Positions 16,925-27,035 are shown, counted from the first letter of the stretch. The stretch: DNA of 64,000 bases from an uncultured Dehalococcoidia bacterium (GCA_951812795.1 OX638325.1:496001-560000), one strand, 5' to 3'. A program made the numbers and translations. Notes: generated by a model not told the origin, from the sequence alone.

Positions 16925-18019
16925 CTAAGCATCCATCATCTGAATACAGACTGGCCCCGGTATCGAAATCATATGTCCGGTGTGGGTCAACTTTCCGGAA
17001 TCGGGGTCGCGGTGGAAGGTGTGGATGGTGCCCGAATCTTGGTTCTCTGCGAGTACCCAAGTTCCGGTGGGATCGATGGCGAAGTTTCGTGGGGTGTTGC
17101 CACGGGTCGACTCGTTGGCGATGTAGTAGAGCATCCGAGCGTAAGGGTCCCAGCCATAGATGACCAAAGTGTCGTGACCGCGGTTGGAGCCGTAGATGTG
17201 CCTACCATCTGGCGAGACGTGGATGTCGGCGGTGCTGTTGCCATCGGCGTAGACGACATCGGGTCGCACGGTACCGATCCAGTGGGATTCGGTCAGTCCG
17301 CCGGTATCAGCATCGACGTCGTAGGCGCTGATGGTCAAACCGATCTCGTTAATCGCGAACGCGGCCGTGCCGTCGGGATGGAATGCGAAGTGGCGGGGGC
17401 CTTCGCCCGGCCTCGAATCGGCGGAGGCGTCGTCGTTCAGGACGATTTTCCCGGCGTCGTGATCGATGTCGTAGACCAGCACCTTATCCAAGCCAAGGTC
17501 GCAGACGATCAACTGGTTATTGCTCGGCGCCATGGTTACGGAGTGGGCGTGCGGTTCGTTTTGACGGTCTGCCTGAACCATGCTGCCGCCAACGTGTTGG
17601 TGGAAGTCGCAGGCTTCGTTCAAACTGCCGTCATCGTTGATCTCGAACATTGCGACGCTACCGCCGGCGTAGTTGGCGACGAATAGGTACTTGCCGTTAG
17701 CTTCGACCACTAGGTGGCAAGGGCCGGTCCCTTTGGTCGATTCCTTGTTGATGAGCGAAAGCTCGCCATTGGCACCAATCGCATATGCGTGAACACCACC
17801 GGCATCGTCGCCTTCGAAATCGTTGACCTCGGCGACAGAGTAGAGGTACTTACCGTTGGGATGCAAGGTAACAAAAGACGGGTTAGGGCCGCTGTCCGTC
17901 GCAACCGACAACTCAGTCAATCGACCGGTCGCCCCATTCAATTTGCACGTATATATCCCCTTGGCGCCCAAGTTCGTATACGTTCCGACGAAGATTAGTT
18001 GGTCTTTGGGATGTCCCAT
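16925..18019 (-). CDS. Lactonase family protein (6-phosphogluconolactonase/Pgl-like seven-bladed propeller)
   Basis: A 364-residue beta-propeller of the PF10282 lactonase family. It begins with IFVGTYTNLGAKGIYT, and repeats such as NPSFVTLHPNGKYLYSVAE, HLVVEANGKYLFVANY, GPRHFAFHPDG, DIHVSPDGRHIYGSNRG and TPRNFAIDPTGTWVLAEN mark successive blades. The E. coli homolog hydrolyses 6-phosphogluconolactone; other members act on different sugar lactones or are of unknown function. No signal peptide is visible. It is separated from the GH3 gene by the repeat-rich spacer, so the two are probably transcribed separately. Confidence 0.88.
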   Translation of the reverse strand: MGHPKDQLIFVGTYTNLGAKGIYTCKLNGATGRLTELSVATDSGPNPSFVTLHPNGKYLYSVAEVNDFEGDDAGGVHAYAIGANGELSLINKESTKGTGPCHLVVEANGKYLFVANYAGGSVAMFEINDDGSLNEACDFHQHVGGSMVQADRQNEPHAHSVTMAPSNNQLIVCDLGLDKVLVYDIDHDAGKIVLNDDASADSRPGEGPRHFAFHPDGTAAFAINEIGLTISAYDVDADTGGLTESHWIGTVRPDVVYADGNSTADIHVSPDGRHIYGSNRGHDTLVIYGWDPYARMLYYIANESTRGNTPRNFAIDPTGTWVLAENQDSGTIHTFHRDPDSGKLTHTGHMISIPGPVCIQMMDA

Positions 18020-18168
18020 TCTCGCGTTCCGCCTTTCAGATCGGCTTCGATAATCTCATGTTGTGCGCTGAAAATGATAAGCCACAATCGTTGGCGCCGT
18101 TTCGCTGTTAAATTAGATTCGAGTGCCCCTACCACTCATAGGAGCCAATCCCAACTCGCGAGTAGCGC

Positions 18169-20814
18169 ATGAAACCAGCACCATTCAACGCCGTTAAGAA
18201 CCTGGAAGTAAACGGACGCAGCTACGCGTACTACGACCTAGGGGCCCTTGAACAAGCTGGTCTGTGCAACCTATCGACGTTGCCGTTCTCGATCCGTGTA
18301 TTGCTGGAAAATGCCCTCCGTAACGCTCACATCGGCCCCGCGACCGAGGACGACGTCCGCTTAGTCGCTGGGTGGTCGCCAGAACAAGCTCCGCCTAAAG
18401 AGTTCCCGTACATGCCGGGCAGAGTGACTTTACAGGACTTTACTGGCGTTCCTGTCGTTGTCGACCTTGCAGCCATGCGAGACGCCGTAGCCGCCAAAGG
18501 CGCCGACGCGAGCATCATCAATCCCTCTGTTCATTCCGATCTCGTCATCGACCACTCGGTCCAAGTCGATTATTTCGCCTCGGAAGGGGCACTCGCACGC
18601 AACATCGACCTCGAGTTCGAGCGCAACGTCGAACGATACAAACTACTCAAGTGGTCTCAATCAGCGTTCGACAATATGCTCGTCGTGCCGCCCGGAACCG
18701 GTATCGTACACCAAGTCAACCTCGAGTTCTTGGCTTCAACCGTCCTCACGACCGAAGTCGAAGGTGAGACCTTCGCCTTTCCCGACACATGCGTCGGAAC
18801 CGATTCGCACACCACTATGATCAACGGGCTCGGTGTCCTCGGTTGGGGAGTCGGCGGCATCGAAGCAGAGGCGGTTATGCTGGGCCAGCCCTACTACATG
18901 CTCGTACCGGAAGTCGTGGGCGTGAAACTGAGCGGCAGTTTGCCGGACGGCGCAACGGCGACCGACCTCGTGCTCGCGATCACCGAGGTCCTCCGAAATG
19001 TCGGTGTGGTAGAGAAATTCGTCGAGTTCTACGGCCCAGGCCTTGCCACGTTACCCGTCGCGGATCGCGCCACTATCGGAAACATGTCGCCCGAATACGG
19101 TGCCACTTGTGGTTTCTTCCCCGTCGACGACCAGACTATCGACTACCTCCGACGCACTGGCCGCTCGGAGGAAACCGTCACCCTAGTCGAAGCCTACGCC
19201 AAAGCGAATTTCCTCACCCCGTCCGAATCCGACGACCCGCAGTACACCACATCCATCGAATTCGACCTCGCCGACGTAGAACCCAGCATGGCTGGCCCCA
19301 AGCGTCCACAGGACCGCGTTACCTTAAGCGATGTAGCCGGAAACTTCCGCGACGCATTTCCAGATTCCTCCGCCAATGGCGCTGACGTCACAGACGGTTC
19401 AGTCGTCATCGCCGCAATTACCAGCTGCACCAATACCTCGAATCCATCCGTGATGGTCGGTGCAGGATTGCTTGCGCGTAATGCCGTCAAACGCGGATTG
19501 GAGCGTAAGTGGTGGGTTAAGAGCAGTTTGGCACCCGGTTCGAAAGTAGTCACTGACTACCTCGACCGCGCCGGGCTAACCGATCCCCTGGAGGCACTTG
19601 GTTTCCAGACCGTCGGCTACGGATGCACAACCTGCATCGGTAACTCCGGCCCGTTACCGCAGGAAGTGGCAGATACCGTTACCGACCACGACCTCGTCGC
19701 TGCTGCTGTCCTTAGTGGGAACCGCAACTTCGAGGGTCGCGTCCACCCGCAAGTCAAGGCCAACTACCTCGCATCACCGATGCTCGTTGTGGCCTACGCA
19801 CTAGCCGGACGCATCGATGTCGACCTAAACCGCGATGCGCTCGGCATTGACGAAGATGGCAACGAAGTCTTTCTATCCGACATCTGGCCCAGCCAGATCG
19901 AGATCGCACAGACCGTCGCCAGCGCTGTCGGTGTCGACCAGTTCAATAATCGTTACGGCGCCGTCTACGAAGGGCCCGAGCAGTGGCAAGAACTCGAAAC
20001 CGCCACGGGTGAGCTATTCCAATGGGAAACTGGCAGCACCTACATACAACCGCCGCCGTACTTCGAAGGTTTTGAGCTCGAACCCGAGCCACGCGAAGGC
20101 GTCGAAAAAGCCCGCGTCTTGGTCAGTGTCGGCGATTCAGTGACCACCGACCACATCTCCCCGGCCGGAAGTATCCCGCAGTCTGCTCCATCAGGCCAGC
20201 ACCTCATTGCGAACGACGTTCCCCGGCGAGCATTCAACTCTTACGGTTCTCGCCGCGGCAATCACAACGTCATGATGCGCGGCACGTTCGGGAATATCCG
20301 ACTCCGCAACCAACTCACTCCTGAATATGAGGGCGATTGGACGGTTTACCATCCGACTGGCGAAACGATGCGCATCTTCAACGCCGCCGAACGTTACCGG
20401 GCAGATGGTGTCCCGCTGATCGTTCTGGCCGGTAAGGAATACGGCACCGGAAGCTCACGCGATTGGGCAGCCAAAGGCCCGATGCTGTTGGGCGTCCGGG
20501 CTGTCATCGCGGAATCGTTCGAACGCATTCACCGATCGAACCTTGTTGGAATGGGTGTAGTACCGCTCCAATTCACGAACGGCCAATCCGCACGGTCCCT
20601 AGGGCTCGACGGTACAGAGATTTACACGATCGAAGGCGTGGAGGGAACTGTACAGCCGGGCGCAAACCTGAGTGTTACGGCGACCGCAGGTGACGGTTCA
20701 ACCACATCGTTCGAGGTCCTCTCACGTGTGGATACCGCCATTGAGGCCGAATACTACGAACACGGCGGCCTTCTGCCCTACGTTCTGCGTCAGATGATTG
20801 CGCAGACCGACTGA
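18169..20814 (+). CDS. acnA: Aconitate hydratase A
   Basis: An 881-residue aconitase of the AcnA/IRP1 type, which interconverts citrate and isocitrate in the TCA cycle in the cytoplasm. The [4Fe-4S] ligands are Cys420 in SCTNTSNPS and Cys486/Cys489 in GYGCTTCIGNSG. Other signatures are VCVGTDSHTTMINGLGVLGWGVGG, with the length and swivel domain typical of the family (GDSVTTDHISPAG, GKEYGTGSSRDWAAKG). The gene is alone on the plus strand, convergent with the TIGR01777 epimerase. The start ATG at 18169 gives the family's PFNAVKNLEVNGRSYAYYDL opening. Confidence 0.97.
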   Translation: MKPAPFNAVKNLEVNGRSYAYYDLGALEQAGLCNLSTLPFSIRVLLENALRNAHIGPATEDDVRLVAGWSPEQAPPKEFPYMPGRVTLQDFTGVPVVVDLAAMRDAVAAKGADASIINPSVHSDLVIDHSVQVDYFASEGALARNIDLEFERNVERYKLLKWSQSAFDNMLVVPPGTGIVHQVNLEFLASTVLTTEVEGETFAFPDTCVGTDSHTTMINGLGVLGWGVGGIEAEAVMLGQPYYMLVPEVVGVKLSGSLPDGATATDLVLAITEVLRNVGVVEKFVEFYGPGLATLPVADRATIGNMSPEYGATCGFFPVDDQTIDYLRRTGRSEETVTLVEAYAKANFLTPSESDDPQYTTSIEFDLADVEPSMAGPKRPQDRVTLSDVAGNFRDAFPDSSANGADVTDGSVVIAAITSCTNTSNPSVMVGAGLLARNAVKRGLERKWWVKSSLAPGSKVVTDYLDRAGLTDPLEALGFQTVGYGCTTCIGNSGPLPQEVADTVTDHDLVAAAVLSGNRNFEGRVHPQVKANYLASPMLVVAYALAGRIDVDLNRDALGIDEDGNEVFLSDIWPSQIEIAQTVASAVGVDQFNNRYGAVYEGPEQWQELETATGELFQWETGSTYIQPPPYFEGFELEPEPREGVEKARVLVSVGDSVTTDHISPAGSIPQSAPSGQHLIANDVPRRAFNSYGSRRGNHNVMMRGTFGNIRLRNQLTPEYEGDWTVYHPTGETMRIFNAAERYRADGVPLIVLAGKEYGTGSSRDWAAKGPMLLGVRAVIAESFERIHRSNLVGMGVVPLQFTNGQSARSLGLDGTEIYTIEGVEGTVQPGANLSVTATAGDGSTTSFEVLSRVDTAIEAEYYEHGGLLPYVLRQMIAQTD

Positions 20815-20871
20815 ACTTCGTTACGTAGCGTCCGCCGTCCGATCGTCCGACTCTTGCTCAGATTGTCGGAA

Positions 20872-21780
20872 TTAGCTTTTCGCGAACTCGTTTTGGAGAC
20901 ACTCGCGCAAATCAGGGTGCTCGAATTCGAATCCCGCATTCATCAACTTCTCCGGTATCACGAGTGCGCTGTTGATCGCCAGCTCTTGAACGTAGTTCCC
21001 GATAACAATCCGAGCTAATACGGCGGGCAACCAACCAAAACTTGGTTTGCCCAACGCATCGCCGATCGCCCGCGTCAATTCGATGTTCCGAACCACTCCC
21101 GGCGAAACAACGTTGACAGCACCTTCCAGACGTTCCTCGCCAGCGATAAACAACAATGCCGATATCGCATCGTCCAGATGAATCCATGGCGTCCACTGCC
21201 GACCATTCCCAAGTCGACCACCAATGCCTCTCCTGAACGGTTTCGCCAACACTGGCAACGGCCCTCCATCCCCGCTCATCACGATTCCGAACCGCACGGT
21301 CGACGTTCTCACCCCGAAATCCGAGGCACTTTCAGTCGCTGCCTCCCATGGCACCGCGATGTCGGAGAGAATCCCCTCGCCCCGCGCGCTCGATTCGGTC
21401 AACTGCTCGTCACCGCGATCCCCATAGATTGCAACTCCCGACGTCGTTATCAAGACATTCGGCGGGATCGCTAGCCGTCTGCAGATTTCAACCAATGTTT
21501 TAGTAGTCACGATCCGACTACTCGAAATCAACTCAAGGTAACTCTTAGTCCAGCGTTTGGCCACCTCCGCCCCGGCGAGGTTAAACACTGCGTCGACTCG
21601 TCCCAAATCATCAACGTCAACCGAATCGGGTTCAGATGTGTCCCACCTCACCTCCTCTACATCCGCATCGGGATCAGATTCCCGGCGCACTAGATGAACG
21701 ACCTCATCACCGCGGCCACGTAGTTGTTTCGTTAACGCCTGACCAATGAAGCCACTGGCTCCAGTTATAAGAACCTTCAT
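20872..21780 (-). CDS. TIGR01777 family NAD(P)-dependent epimerase
   Basis: A 302-residue extended SDR of the YfcH/TIGR01777 group: VLITGASGFIGQAL (GxxGxxG), VDAVFNLAGAEVAKRWT, SSRIVTTKTLVE, LITTSGVAIYGDRGDE and, at the C-terminus, FEFEHPDLRECL, all diagnostic of the group. YfcH-type proteins have no firmly established substrate. It is 7 bp downstream of the SDR gene and likely co-transcribed with it. Confidence 0.9.
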   Translation of the reverse strand: MKVLITGASGFIGQALTKQLRGRGDEVVHLVRRESDPDADVEEVRWDTSEPDSVDVDDLGRVDAVFNLAGAEVAKRWTKSYLELISSSRIVTTKTLVEICRRLAIPPNVLITTSGVAIYGDRGDEQLTESSARGEGILSDIAVPWEAATESASDFGVRTSTVRFGIVMSGDGGPLPVLAKPFRRGIGGRLGNGRQWTPWIHLDDAISALLFIAGEERLEGAVNVVSPGVVRNIELTRAIGDALGKPSFGWLPAVLARIVIGNYVQELAINSALVIPEKLMNAGFEFEHPDLRECLQNEFAKS

Positions 21781-21787
21781 GCTTCAA

Positions 21788-22588
21788 TCATAAAGCCGCA
21801 CCACCGTCGACCGTGATCATGGAGCCGGTGACTCCGCTCGCCTCGTCCGATGCCGCAAACAAAAACGCATTCGCCAAGTCTTCTGGCATCATCAATCGTC
21901 CCATCGGGGTGCCTGAAAGCCGTTTGTTGTAGTTTTCGGGATTGTCGATACTCGTTGACTCATCGTTCGGGCTGTGCGGGTTGTTTCCGCGGATGAACGG
22001 GGTATCGACATGACCGGGCGAGATGATGATGGAGCGGATGTTCTCCTTTGCGTAGCTGGCGGCCGCGGCGCGATTCAATCCGACCATTCCCATCTTCTGC
22101 GCCGCATATGCCGGTGAACCGCCTCCGGGACGAATCGATGCCAACGAGCCCATGTTAAGGATCGCCCCACCGCCAGCGCGTCGCATCGACGGTACAACAG
22201 CCTTTATGCCGAGAAACGCGCCAGTCAGGCCCGTGTCCATGATGATGTTCCACATGTCGAGCGTCTGGTCATCGAAACTGACTCGGAAGTTGGCACCGGC
22301 GTTGTTGCAGAGGATGCTGACGGGCCCATACTCCTCCTCTGTGGCGCTAACGCAGGCCTCCCACGCGGCTTCGTCTCGCACATCCAACTCGTGAGCGATA
22401 GCCATGCCGCCGCTGTGGACGATATCGTTTCGAACCGCCTCGCCCGCTTCCAAGTTGAAATCGGCTACGCAGACCGCAGCGCCGTGCGCCGCGAACAATC
22501 GGCTCTGCGCGCCTCCCATCGCTCCCCCGCCGCCCGTCACGATGGCGACCTTTCCCGCTAGTCGCTCCCCGAAATTGGCTGTTGACAT
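21788..22588 (-). CDS. Short-chain dehydrogenase/reductase (classical SDR)
   Basis: A 266-residue classical SDR. Cofactor motif TGGGGAMGGAQ (residues about 18-28), an Asp after the second strand (VADFN) favouring NAD(H), NNAG at about 93, catalytic Ser in NMGSLAS, and the Tyr-Lys pair in AYAAQKMGM. The C-terminus GVTGSMITVDGGAAL is family standard. The substrate is unknown. It lies directly upstream of the TIGR01777 gene, downstream of the VOC paralog array, all on the minus strand. Confidence 0.92.
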   Translation of the reverse strand: MSTANFGERLAGKVAIVTGGGGAMGGAQSRLFAAHGAAVCVADFNLEAGEAVRNDIVHSGGMAIAHELDVRDEAAWEACVSATEEEYGPVSILCNNAGANFRVSFDDQTLDMWNIIMDTGLTGAFLGIKAVVPSMRRAGGGAILNMGSLASIRPGGGSPAYAAQKMGMVGLNRAAAASYAKENIRSIIISPGHVDTPFIRGNNPHSPNDESTSIDNPENYNKRLSGTPMGRLMMPEDLANAFLFAASDEASGVTGSMITVDGGAAL

Positions 22589-22654
22589 TTACCGCGCCCC
22601 CGCAGATTGTGTGTAACGCCTGAAATGTTACACGCAATCGGACGCGTCAATCCG

Positions 22655-23458
22655 TCAAGATCCAGAAGGTGTGATCAATCCCAGCAGTGCCCCTTGCGGG
22701 TCGTAGATCCACGCCATTCGGCCTACTCCCGGCACGTCCCACGGCGGATCCGGCAACTCGGCACCGTGCTGCTCTGCCCGTTCGACTGCCGCATCAACAT
22801 CATCGACATTGAAATAAACGATCCACGTTGGACCCCCGAGGAGCGCGATCAGCTCGTCCGAAAGCCCACCGAGCGCGCTGATGCCCATCACTGGCCCATC
22901 ATCGGTGCGGACGATCGAGTTAACCGAACCGTCCGGCATCTCCATCGGGTCAGTACTCACCTGCAATGAATTCCGGTAAAACTCCGCGGCCATTTCCGGA
23001 TCAGGCGTCATCAACTCGCACCACTGCATCGATCCGTGCTCATGCTTGATGGTAGGGCCCGACTGAAATGCCTGCCAAATGTTCACTTTCCCGCCCGTCG
23101 GATCGGCGATCTCAGCGCTGATTCCATATTCTCCGACTTTGGACGGAGCCTGAACCACAGAACCACCCAAATCCGAGGTCCGTCTTGTGATTTCCTCAAT
23201 GTCATCAACCAGAAGTTGCACACTCCATTGCGACTTCGCACCAGACGCGATCTGCCGTTCACTGTACGAAGCGATACCGGCTGAATACCCTGACGAGGTC
23301 TCCGCCCAAGCGTAGCGCTGCCCGGCGACTCCTCCGGGTGCTTCTTCATAACCCCAGCCGAACAACTGCGCGTAAAACGACATTGACGCTGCGAAATCTG
23401 GCGAACTTAAGTCCACCCAAAACGGCGTTCCTTGGCTGAGATTCGTGTATTGTGGCAA
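22655..23458 (-). CDS. Double-domain VOC family protein, paralog 1
   Basis: A 267-residue protein with two tandem glyoxalase-fold modules. Module 1 begins GTPFWVDLSSPDFAASMSFY and ends with DPTGGKVNIWQA (about residue 130). Module 2 begins EHGSMQWCELMTPDPEMAAEFY and ends with DPQGALLGLI. The GTPxWVDL opening and the HG-x-x-x-W-x-E-L second-module opening are shared with the five VOC genes upstream. The plan resembles mycobacterial CFP30B-like VOC proteins. The canonical first His is absent from module 1 (F or W instead), so only some half sites could bind metal. The start is TTG at 23458. Confidence 0.88.
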   Translation of the reverse strand: MPQYTNLSQGTPFWVDLSSPDFAASMSFYAQLFGWGYEEAPGGVAGQRYAWAETSSGYSAGIASYSERQIASGAKSQWSVQLLVDDIEEITRRTSDLGGSVVQAPSKVGEYGISAEIADPTGGKVNIWQAFQSGPTIKHEHGSMQWCELMTPDPEMAAEFYRNSLQVSTDPMEMPDGSVNSIVRTDDGPVMGISALGGLSDELIALLGGPTWIVYFNVDDVDAAVERAEQHGAELPDPPWDVPGVGRMAWIYDPQGALLGLITPSGS

Positions 23459-23555
23459 TTCTTGTGCTCTTGTCCATGGACGTGGTCGACTGGCGAACCC
23501 TGCCCAATACTTTGGTTTTCGCGATCCAGTTTCTCAGACCAAGACGGTGGACGCC

Positions 23556-24353
23556 TTAACTCGCCGGCTCAACGACGCAGAAATCGGCTCCCTGCGGGTC
23601 TCGCAACACAATGAACCGTCCAACCGCCGTCTCTGCCGGTTTGCCGGCCATGGCTTCGCCACCGTTTGCTTCCACGTAATCCACCGCTGCGTTGAGGTCG
23701 CTCACCTGAAAGTAGACGAACCACATCGATGGAACACCATCCGAAATCATCTCATCAGGCCACTGAAACATGCCAGCCACCGAATTGTCGTCGACGATCC
23801 ACGTTGTGTATCTGTCCAGGCCGCCTTGCGCAGCGGTGACAGTCCTTACGCCGAGCGCATCTTCGTAGAATCGAACCGATTGCTCAAGGTCGGTGCTTAC
23901 ATGCTCGAGCCATGCGATTGCACCCGGTTCTGCCCTGATAAGGCTGCCTTGAAATTCGTCGGTTTGCCATAACGTGGTTTGGCACCTCGTCGGATCTTCG
24001 ATCACGGCTACATGCCCGGCGCTACCGACCTTGGTGGTGTCGACTACGACGATACCACCGTTCTGCTGAACGATTTGTAGAGTTGCTTCGATATCATCGA
24101 CTGCGACGTAGACGTTCCACGCGGGTTTGGCGACTGGCCGGAGCTGGTTTGGACCTAGCTCGTAGATTGTCGCGGTCGCAATGTCGTTCACCATCGCCAT
24201 CGAATAGGCGCCAATACCCATGTCGTCCATCTGCTCGTCGATGCAGTTCCAGTCGAACAGTCCTGAGTAGAACTCCTTCGCCGCGCCGAGATCTGTTGTA
24301 GCTAAATCGACCCAACACGGCGTTCCGTGTTCATATTGGTCGAGTAGCGGCAT
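23556..24353 (-). CDS. Double-domain VOC family protein, paralog 2
   Basis: A 265-residue two-module VOC protein. Module 1: GTPCWVDLATTDLGAAKEFYSGLFDW, ending EDPTRCQTTLWQT. Module 2: EPGAIAWLEHVSTDLEQSVRFYEDALG, ending LRDPQGADFCVVE. The second-module His of the other copies is replaced (EPGA rather than EHGA), which suggests a different or lost metal site. It sits 20 bp downstream of paralog 3; paralog 1 follows after 97 bp. All are on the minus strand. Confidence 0.88.
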   Translation of the reverse strand: MPLLDQYEHGTPCWVDLATTDLGAAKEFYSGLFDWNCIDEQMDDMGIGAYSMAMVNDIATATIYELGPNQLRPVAKPAWNVYVAVDDIEATLQIVQQNGGIVVVDTTKVGSAGHVAVIEDPTRCQTTLWQTDEFQGSLIRAEPGAIAWLEHVSTDLEQSVRFYEDALGVRTVTAAQGGLDRYTTWIVDDNSVAGMFQWPDEMISDGVPSMWFVYFQVSDLNAAVDYVEANGGEAMAGKPAETAVGRFIVLRDPQGADFCVVEPAS

Positions 24354-24372
24354 CGGACGGATTGATCTTGAC

Positions 24373-25170
24373 TTACACCGTCGGTGCTTGCTGAACGCCG
24401 AATACCGCGCCTTGTGGGTCTTGTATCACCGCGAATGTACCAACCATTGGCAACACCTCGGGACCGAAAAGCACCGTCGCACCCAAGGACTTCGCCTTCT
24501 CGACGGCCGCATTAGCATCGTCTACTCGGAAGTAGACCTCCCAGTGCGGCGGCACTCCCATTTCGACGAGGTGGTCGGGCAATGGCATGATGCCGGCCAC
24601 TGGACCCATCTCGGTCATCAACATGTGGTACGGGTCGCCTTCAGGCGTCGGCATCGTTTCGATGTCCAGACCAATCCCAAGCAACTCTGTGTAAAACTTC
24701 CCCGCGCCTTCTTGATCCGAAGTCAACAACTCGACCCAAGTCAACGCGCCATGTTCATCTCGCACTTCGCAACCGATATTTGCCTTCGCCTGCCAGAATT
24801 GAATCATCGCGCCGGTTGGGTCTTGCGCCAACATCATCCGTCCAGAAGCGTCCTCATCGAACTCATCAACGATGACCGTCCCACCAAGATCACACACTTG
24901 GGAAGCGGTCGCATCAATGTCATCAACCGCGAGGTAAACCTTCCAGTGCGGCGGGACTCCAGCCTCAGACTCCTGAGCCACTTGCGTGAATATCGCTCCT
25001 GCGTCTGATCCGTCAAGCTGGGCTATCGAGTAGACTTGATCGTCTCCCATGGGGATGTCCTGATATTCCCAACCGAAAATCTTCGAGTAAAACTCCTTGG
25101 CTCCGTCCTGATCCGTCGTCGAAAGATCAGTCCAACACGGTGTTCCCTGTTTGTAACTCTCGATCTTCAA
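24373..25170 (-). CDS. Double-domain VOC family protein, paralog 3
   Basis: A 265-residue two-module VOC protein. Module 1: GTPCWTDLSTTDQDGAKEFY, ending DPTGAMIQFWQAK. Module 2: EHGALTWVELLTSDQEGAGKFY, ending IQDPQGAVFGVQ. It is the closest relative of paralog 4, with long matching stretches (VRDEHGALTW, PPHW, YFRVDDA), and is separated from it by 27 bp. Both halves retain the acidic residue pattern of VOC domains. The substrate is unknown. Confidence 0.9.
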   Translation of the reverse strand: MKIESYKQGTPCWTDLSTTDQDGAKEFYSKIFGWEYQDIPMGDDQVYSIAQLDGSDAGAIFTQVAQESEAGVPPHWKVYLAVDDIDATASQVCDLGGTVIVDEFDEDASGRMMLAQDPTGAMIQFWQAKANIGCEVRDEHGALTWVELLTSDQEGAGKFYTELLGIGLDIETMPTPEGDPYHMLMTEMGPVAGIMPLPDHLVEMGVPPHWEVYFRVDDANAAVEKAKSLGATVLFGPEVLPMVGTFAVIQDPQGAVFGVQQAPTV

Positions 25171-25197
25171 TTCAAGTTCCCCTTCGCTGTTTGACTG

Positions 25198-25995
25198 TCA
25201 GGCTGGTAGCGACTGAACACCGAACTGCGCACCTTGCGGGTCCTGCATGTAACCGATGGTTCCCATCGGTCCCAAATCCGCCGGTCCCATGAAAACCATC
25301 CCACCGTTAGCGGTTACCGCATCACACGCTGCCTGCGCGTCGTCGACTCTGAAGTATGCCTCCCAGTGAGATGGAATCCCCATATCAACCATATCCTGCG
25401 ACATGTCCATGACCGTCGCCACAGGTTGCCCATTGACCTGCAATAGGTGAACTGTTCCGCCGCCCGGGGACGGCATTGCGTCCTTCGCCACATCGATGTC
25501 GAGCAACTCAGAGTAAAAAGTCGCGGTCGCGTCCTTGTCAGTAGTCATCAACAGCGTCCACGTGAGCGCACCGTGCTCGTCGCGAACCTCCGCGCCGATG
25601 TGTTGTTTCGGTTGCCAAAACATGACGACCGCACCGACCGAGTCCTGAGCTACGATCATGCGTCCGGCATCGAACACGTCCATCGGAGCCATGAGGACGT
25701 TGCCGCCCAACTCTGGCACTCGTTCGGCAACCGCTTCGATGTCATTCACCGTGATGTAGACGTTCCAGTGAGGCGGGATGCCTTGCTGGGCTTCTTCTGG
25801 CTGCTGAGGAGCGATTGCGCCAGCGGGCGATCCGTCGATTTGGGCCATGGAGTAGATCATTCCGTTACCCGCATCGTTGTCTTCGTAATCCCAGCCGAAC
25901 AGCGAGGCATAGAAATCCTTCGCCGCCGATTGGTCAGAGGTCGATAGATCGACCCACGACGGAGTCCCTTGAGCGTAACTTTCAACTTTCGGCAT
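25198..25995 (-). CDS. Double-domain VOC family protein, paralog 4
   Basis: A 265-residue two-module VOC protein, roughly half identical by eye to paralog 3. Module 1: GTPSWVDLSTSDQSAAKDFY, ending DSVGAVVMFWQPK. Module 2: EHGALTWTLLMTTDKDATATFY, ending MQDPQGAQFGVQ. The level of divergence argues for an old duplication with both copies retained. It lies 84 bp downstream of paralog 5. Confidence 0.9.
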   Translation of the reverse strand: MPKVESYAQGTPSWVDLSTSDQSAAKDFYASLFGWDYEDNDAGNGMIYSMAQIDGSPAGAIAPQQPEEAQQGIPPHWNVYITVNDIEAVAERVPELGGNVLMAPMDVFDAGRMIVAQDSVGAVVMFWQPKQHIGAEVRDEHGALTWTLLMTTDKDATATFYSELLDIDVAKDAMPSPGGGTVHLLQVNGQPVATVMDMSQDMVDMGIPSHWEAYFRVDDAQAACDAVTANGGMVFMGPADLGPMGTIGYMQDPQGAQFGVQSLPA

Positions 25996-26079
25996 GTGTT
26001 TTGGGCCTTTCTCGGCTTAGTATGTTTTTGCTTCGAACGCGTCGAAATTATCCCGACGAGCCTTCTCGCCAAAATGTGA

Positions 26080-26913
26080 TTACTCCATCGGTTGCAAGGA
26101 CATGACGCTGAATGTTGCGCCTTGCGGATCCTCCAACACCGAAAATCTCCCGGGCGGGATATTCGTGGGCGGGACGCAGATTTTGCCGCCAAGTTCAGCA
26201 GCCCTGGCCGCCGAGGCATCGCAGTCCTCGACGTGGAAATAGACCATGAAGTGCGGTTGCAAGTCGCCCCAGCTCTCGTCCATGTGCATCATTCCGCCAC
26301 GGTCCGGCTCGACTCCATCGATCTTCAGCCAGTGATACTCATACTCGATCTCGCCCTCCGCATCTTTGTCATCCGACGGCGGAAGCATGAGGTCCACCCG
26401 CTGGTACCTCGACCCGAACACGTGACCGATAAATTCATTGATCTTCGCAACGTCTCGAGTGTAGTACTCCGTCCACACCACACCGCCTACCTCGCCCCAC
26501 GCCTCATTCTCAACGCCTTTATCGCCGCTCCACACGACGAACGGAGCACCTTCTGGGGTCAAAAGCAAGGACTTCCTTCCTCCGCCAGCGGGATCGTCGC
26601 ACGCCGGCATGATCACCGATCCGCCCTTCTCGACCGCTCGTTCCATCGCCGCGTCGGCATCGTCCACCCAGAACGCGTTCACCCACATCAGCGGTCCTTC
26701 GGGCAGAGGCATCCCTTCGCTGTAGGTGTAGACACCACCGACGACCTTGTCGCCCAACTGTGCCTGCGAAAACACACCTTGCGGACTAGACATCAGATCG
26801 TGCCACTCCCAACCGAGCAACCCGGAATAGAATTTCTTGGTCGCGTCGACATCCTTGGATGCCAAATCCCACCACACCGGCGTCCCCTGAACTGGTTTCG
26901 AAGAATTGCTCAA
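26080..26913 (-). CDS. Double-domain VOC family protein, paralog 5
   Basis: A 277-residue two-module VOC protein, slightly longer than the others. Module 1 begins GTPVWWDLASKDVDATKKFYSG; the module linker differs, with VGGVVWTEYYTRDVAKINEF opening module 2, which contains an inserted acidic loop (DDKDAEGEIEYEYHW). It ends LEDPQGATFSVMSL. The start is TTG at 26913 with AGGGG six bases upstream. It is the most divergent copy of the array together with paralog 6. Confidence 0.88.
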   Translation of the reverse strand: MSNSSKPVQGTPVWWDLASKDVDATKKFYSGLLGWEWHDLMSSPQGVFSQAQLGDKVVGGVYTYSEGMPLPEGPLMWVNAFWVDDADAAMERAVEKGGSVIMPACDDPAGGGRKSLLLTPEGAPFVVWSGDKGVENEAWGEVGGVVWTEYYTRDVAKINEFIGHVFGSRYQRVDLMLPPSDDKDAEGEIEYEYHWLKIDGVEPDRGGMMHMDESWGDLQPHFMVYFHVEDCDASAARAAELGGKICVPPTNIPPGRFSVLEDPQGATFSVMSLQPME

Positions 26914-27035
26914 CTTTTTCCCCTAACTAAGCACGATTCCCAACTGAACCGATACCAACACAAAACTTCAGGATAAAACGTAACAGTAATCCGCCGTAGT
27001 CTCGATGGCGGAAAAATCGAAGGCGTCCGTACCGA

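Noticed and set aside
20815..20871. Bidirectional terminator between the convergent aconitase and TIGR01777 genes
   Set aside because: The 57-bp gap contains short GTCCG repeats but no convincing stem followed by a U-run on either strand.
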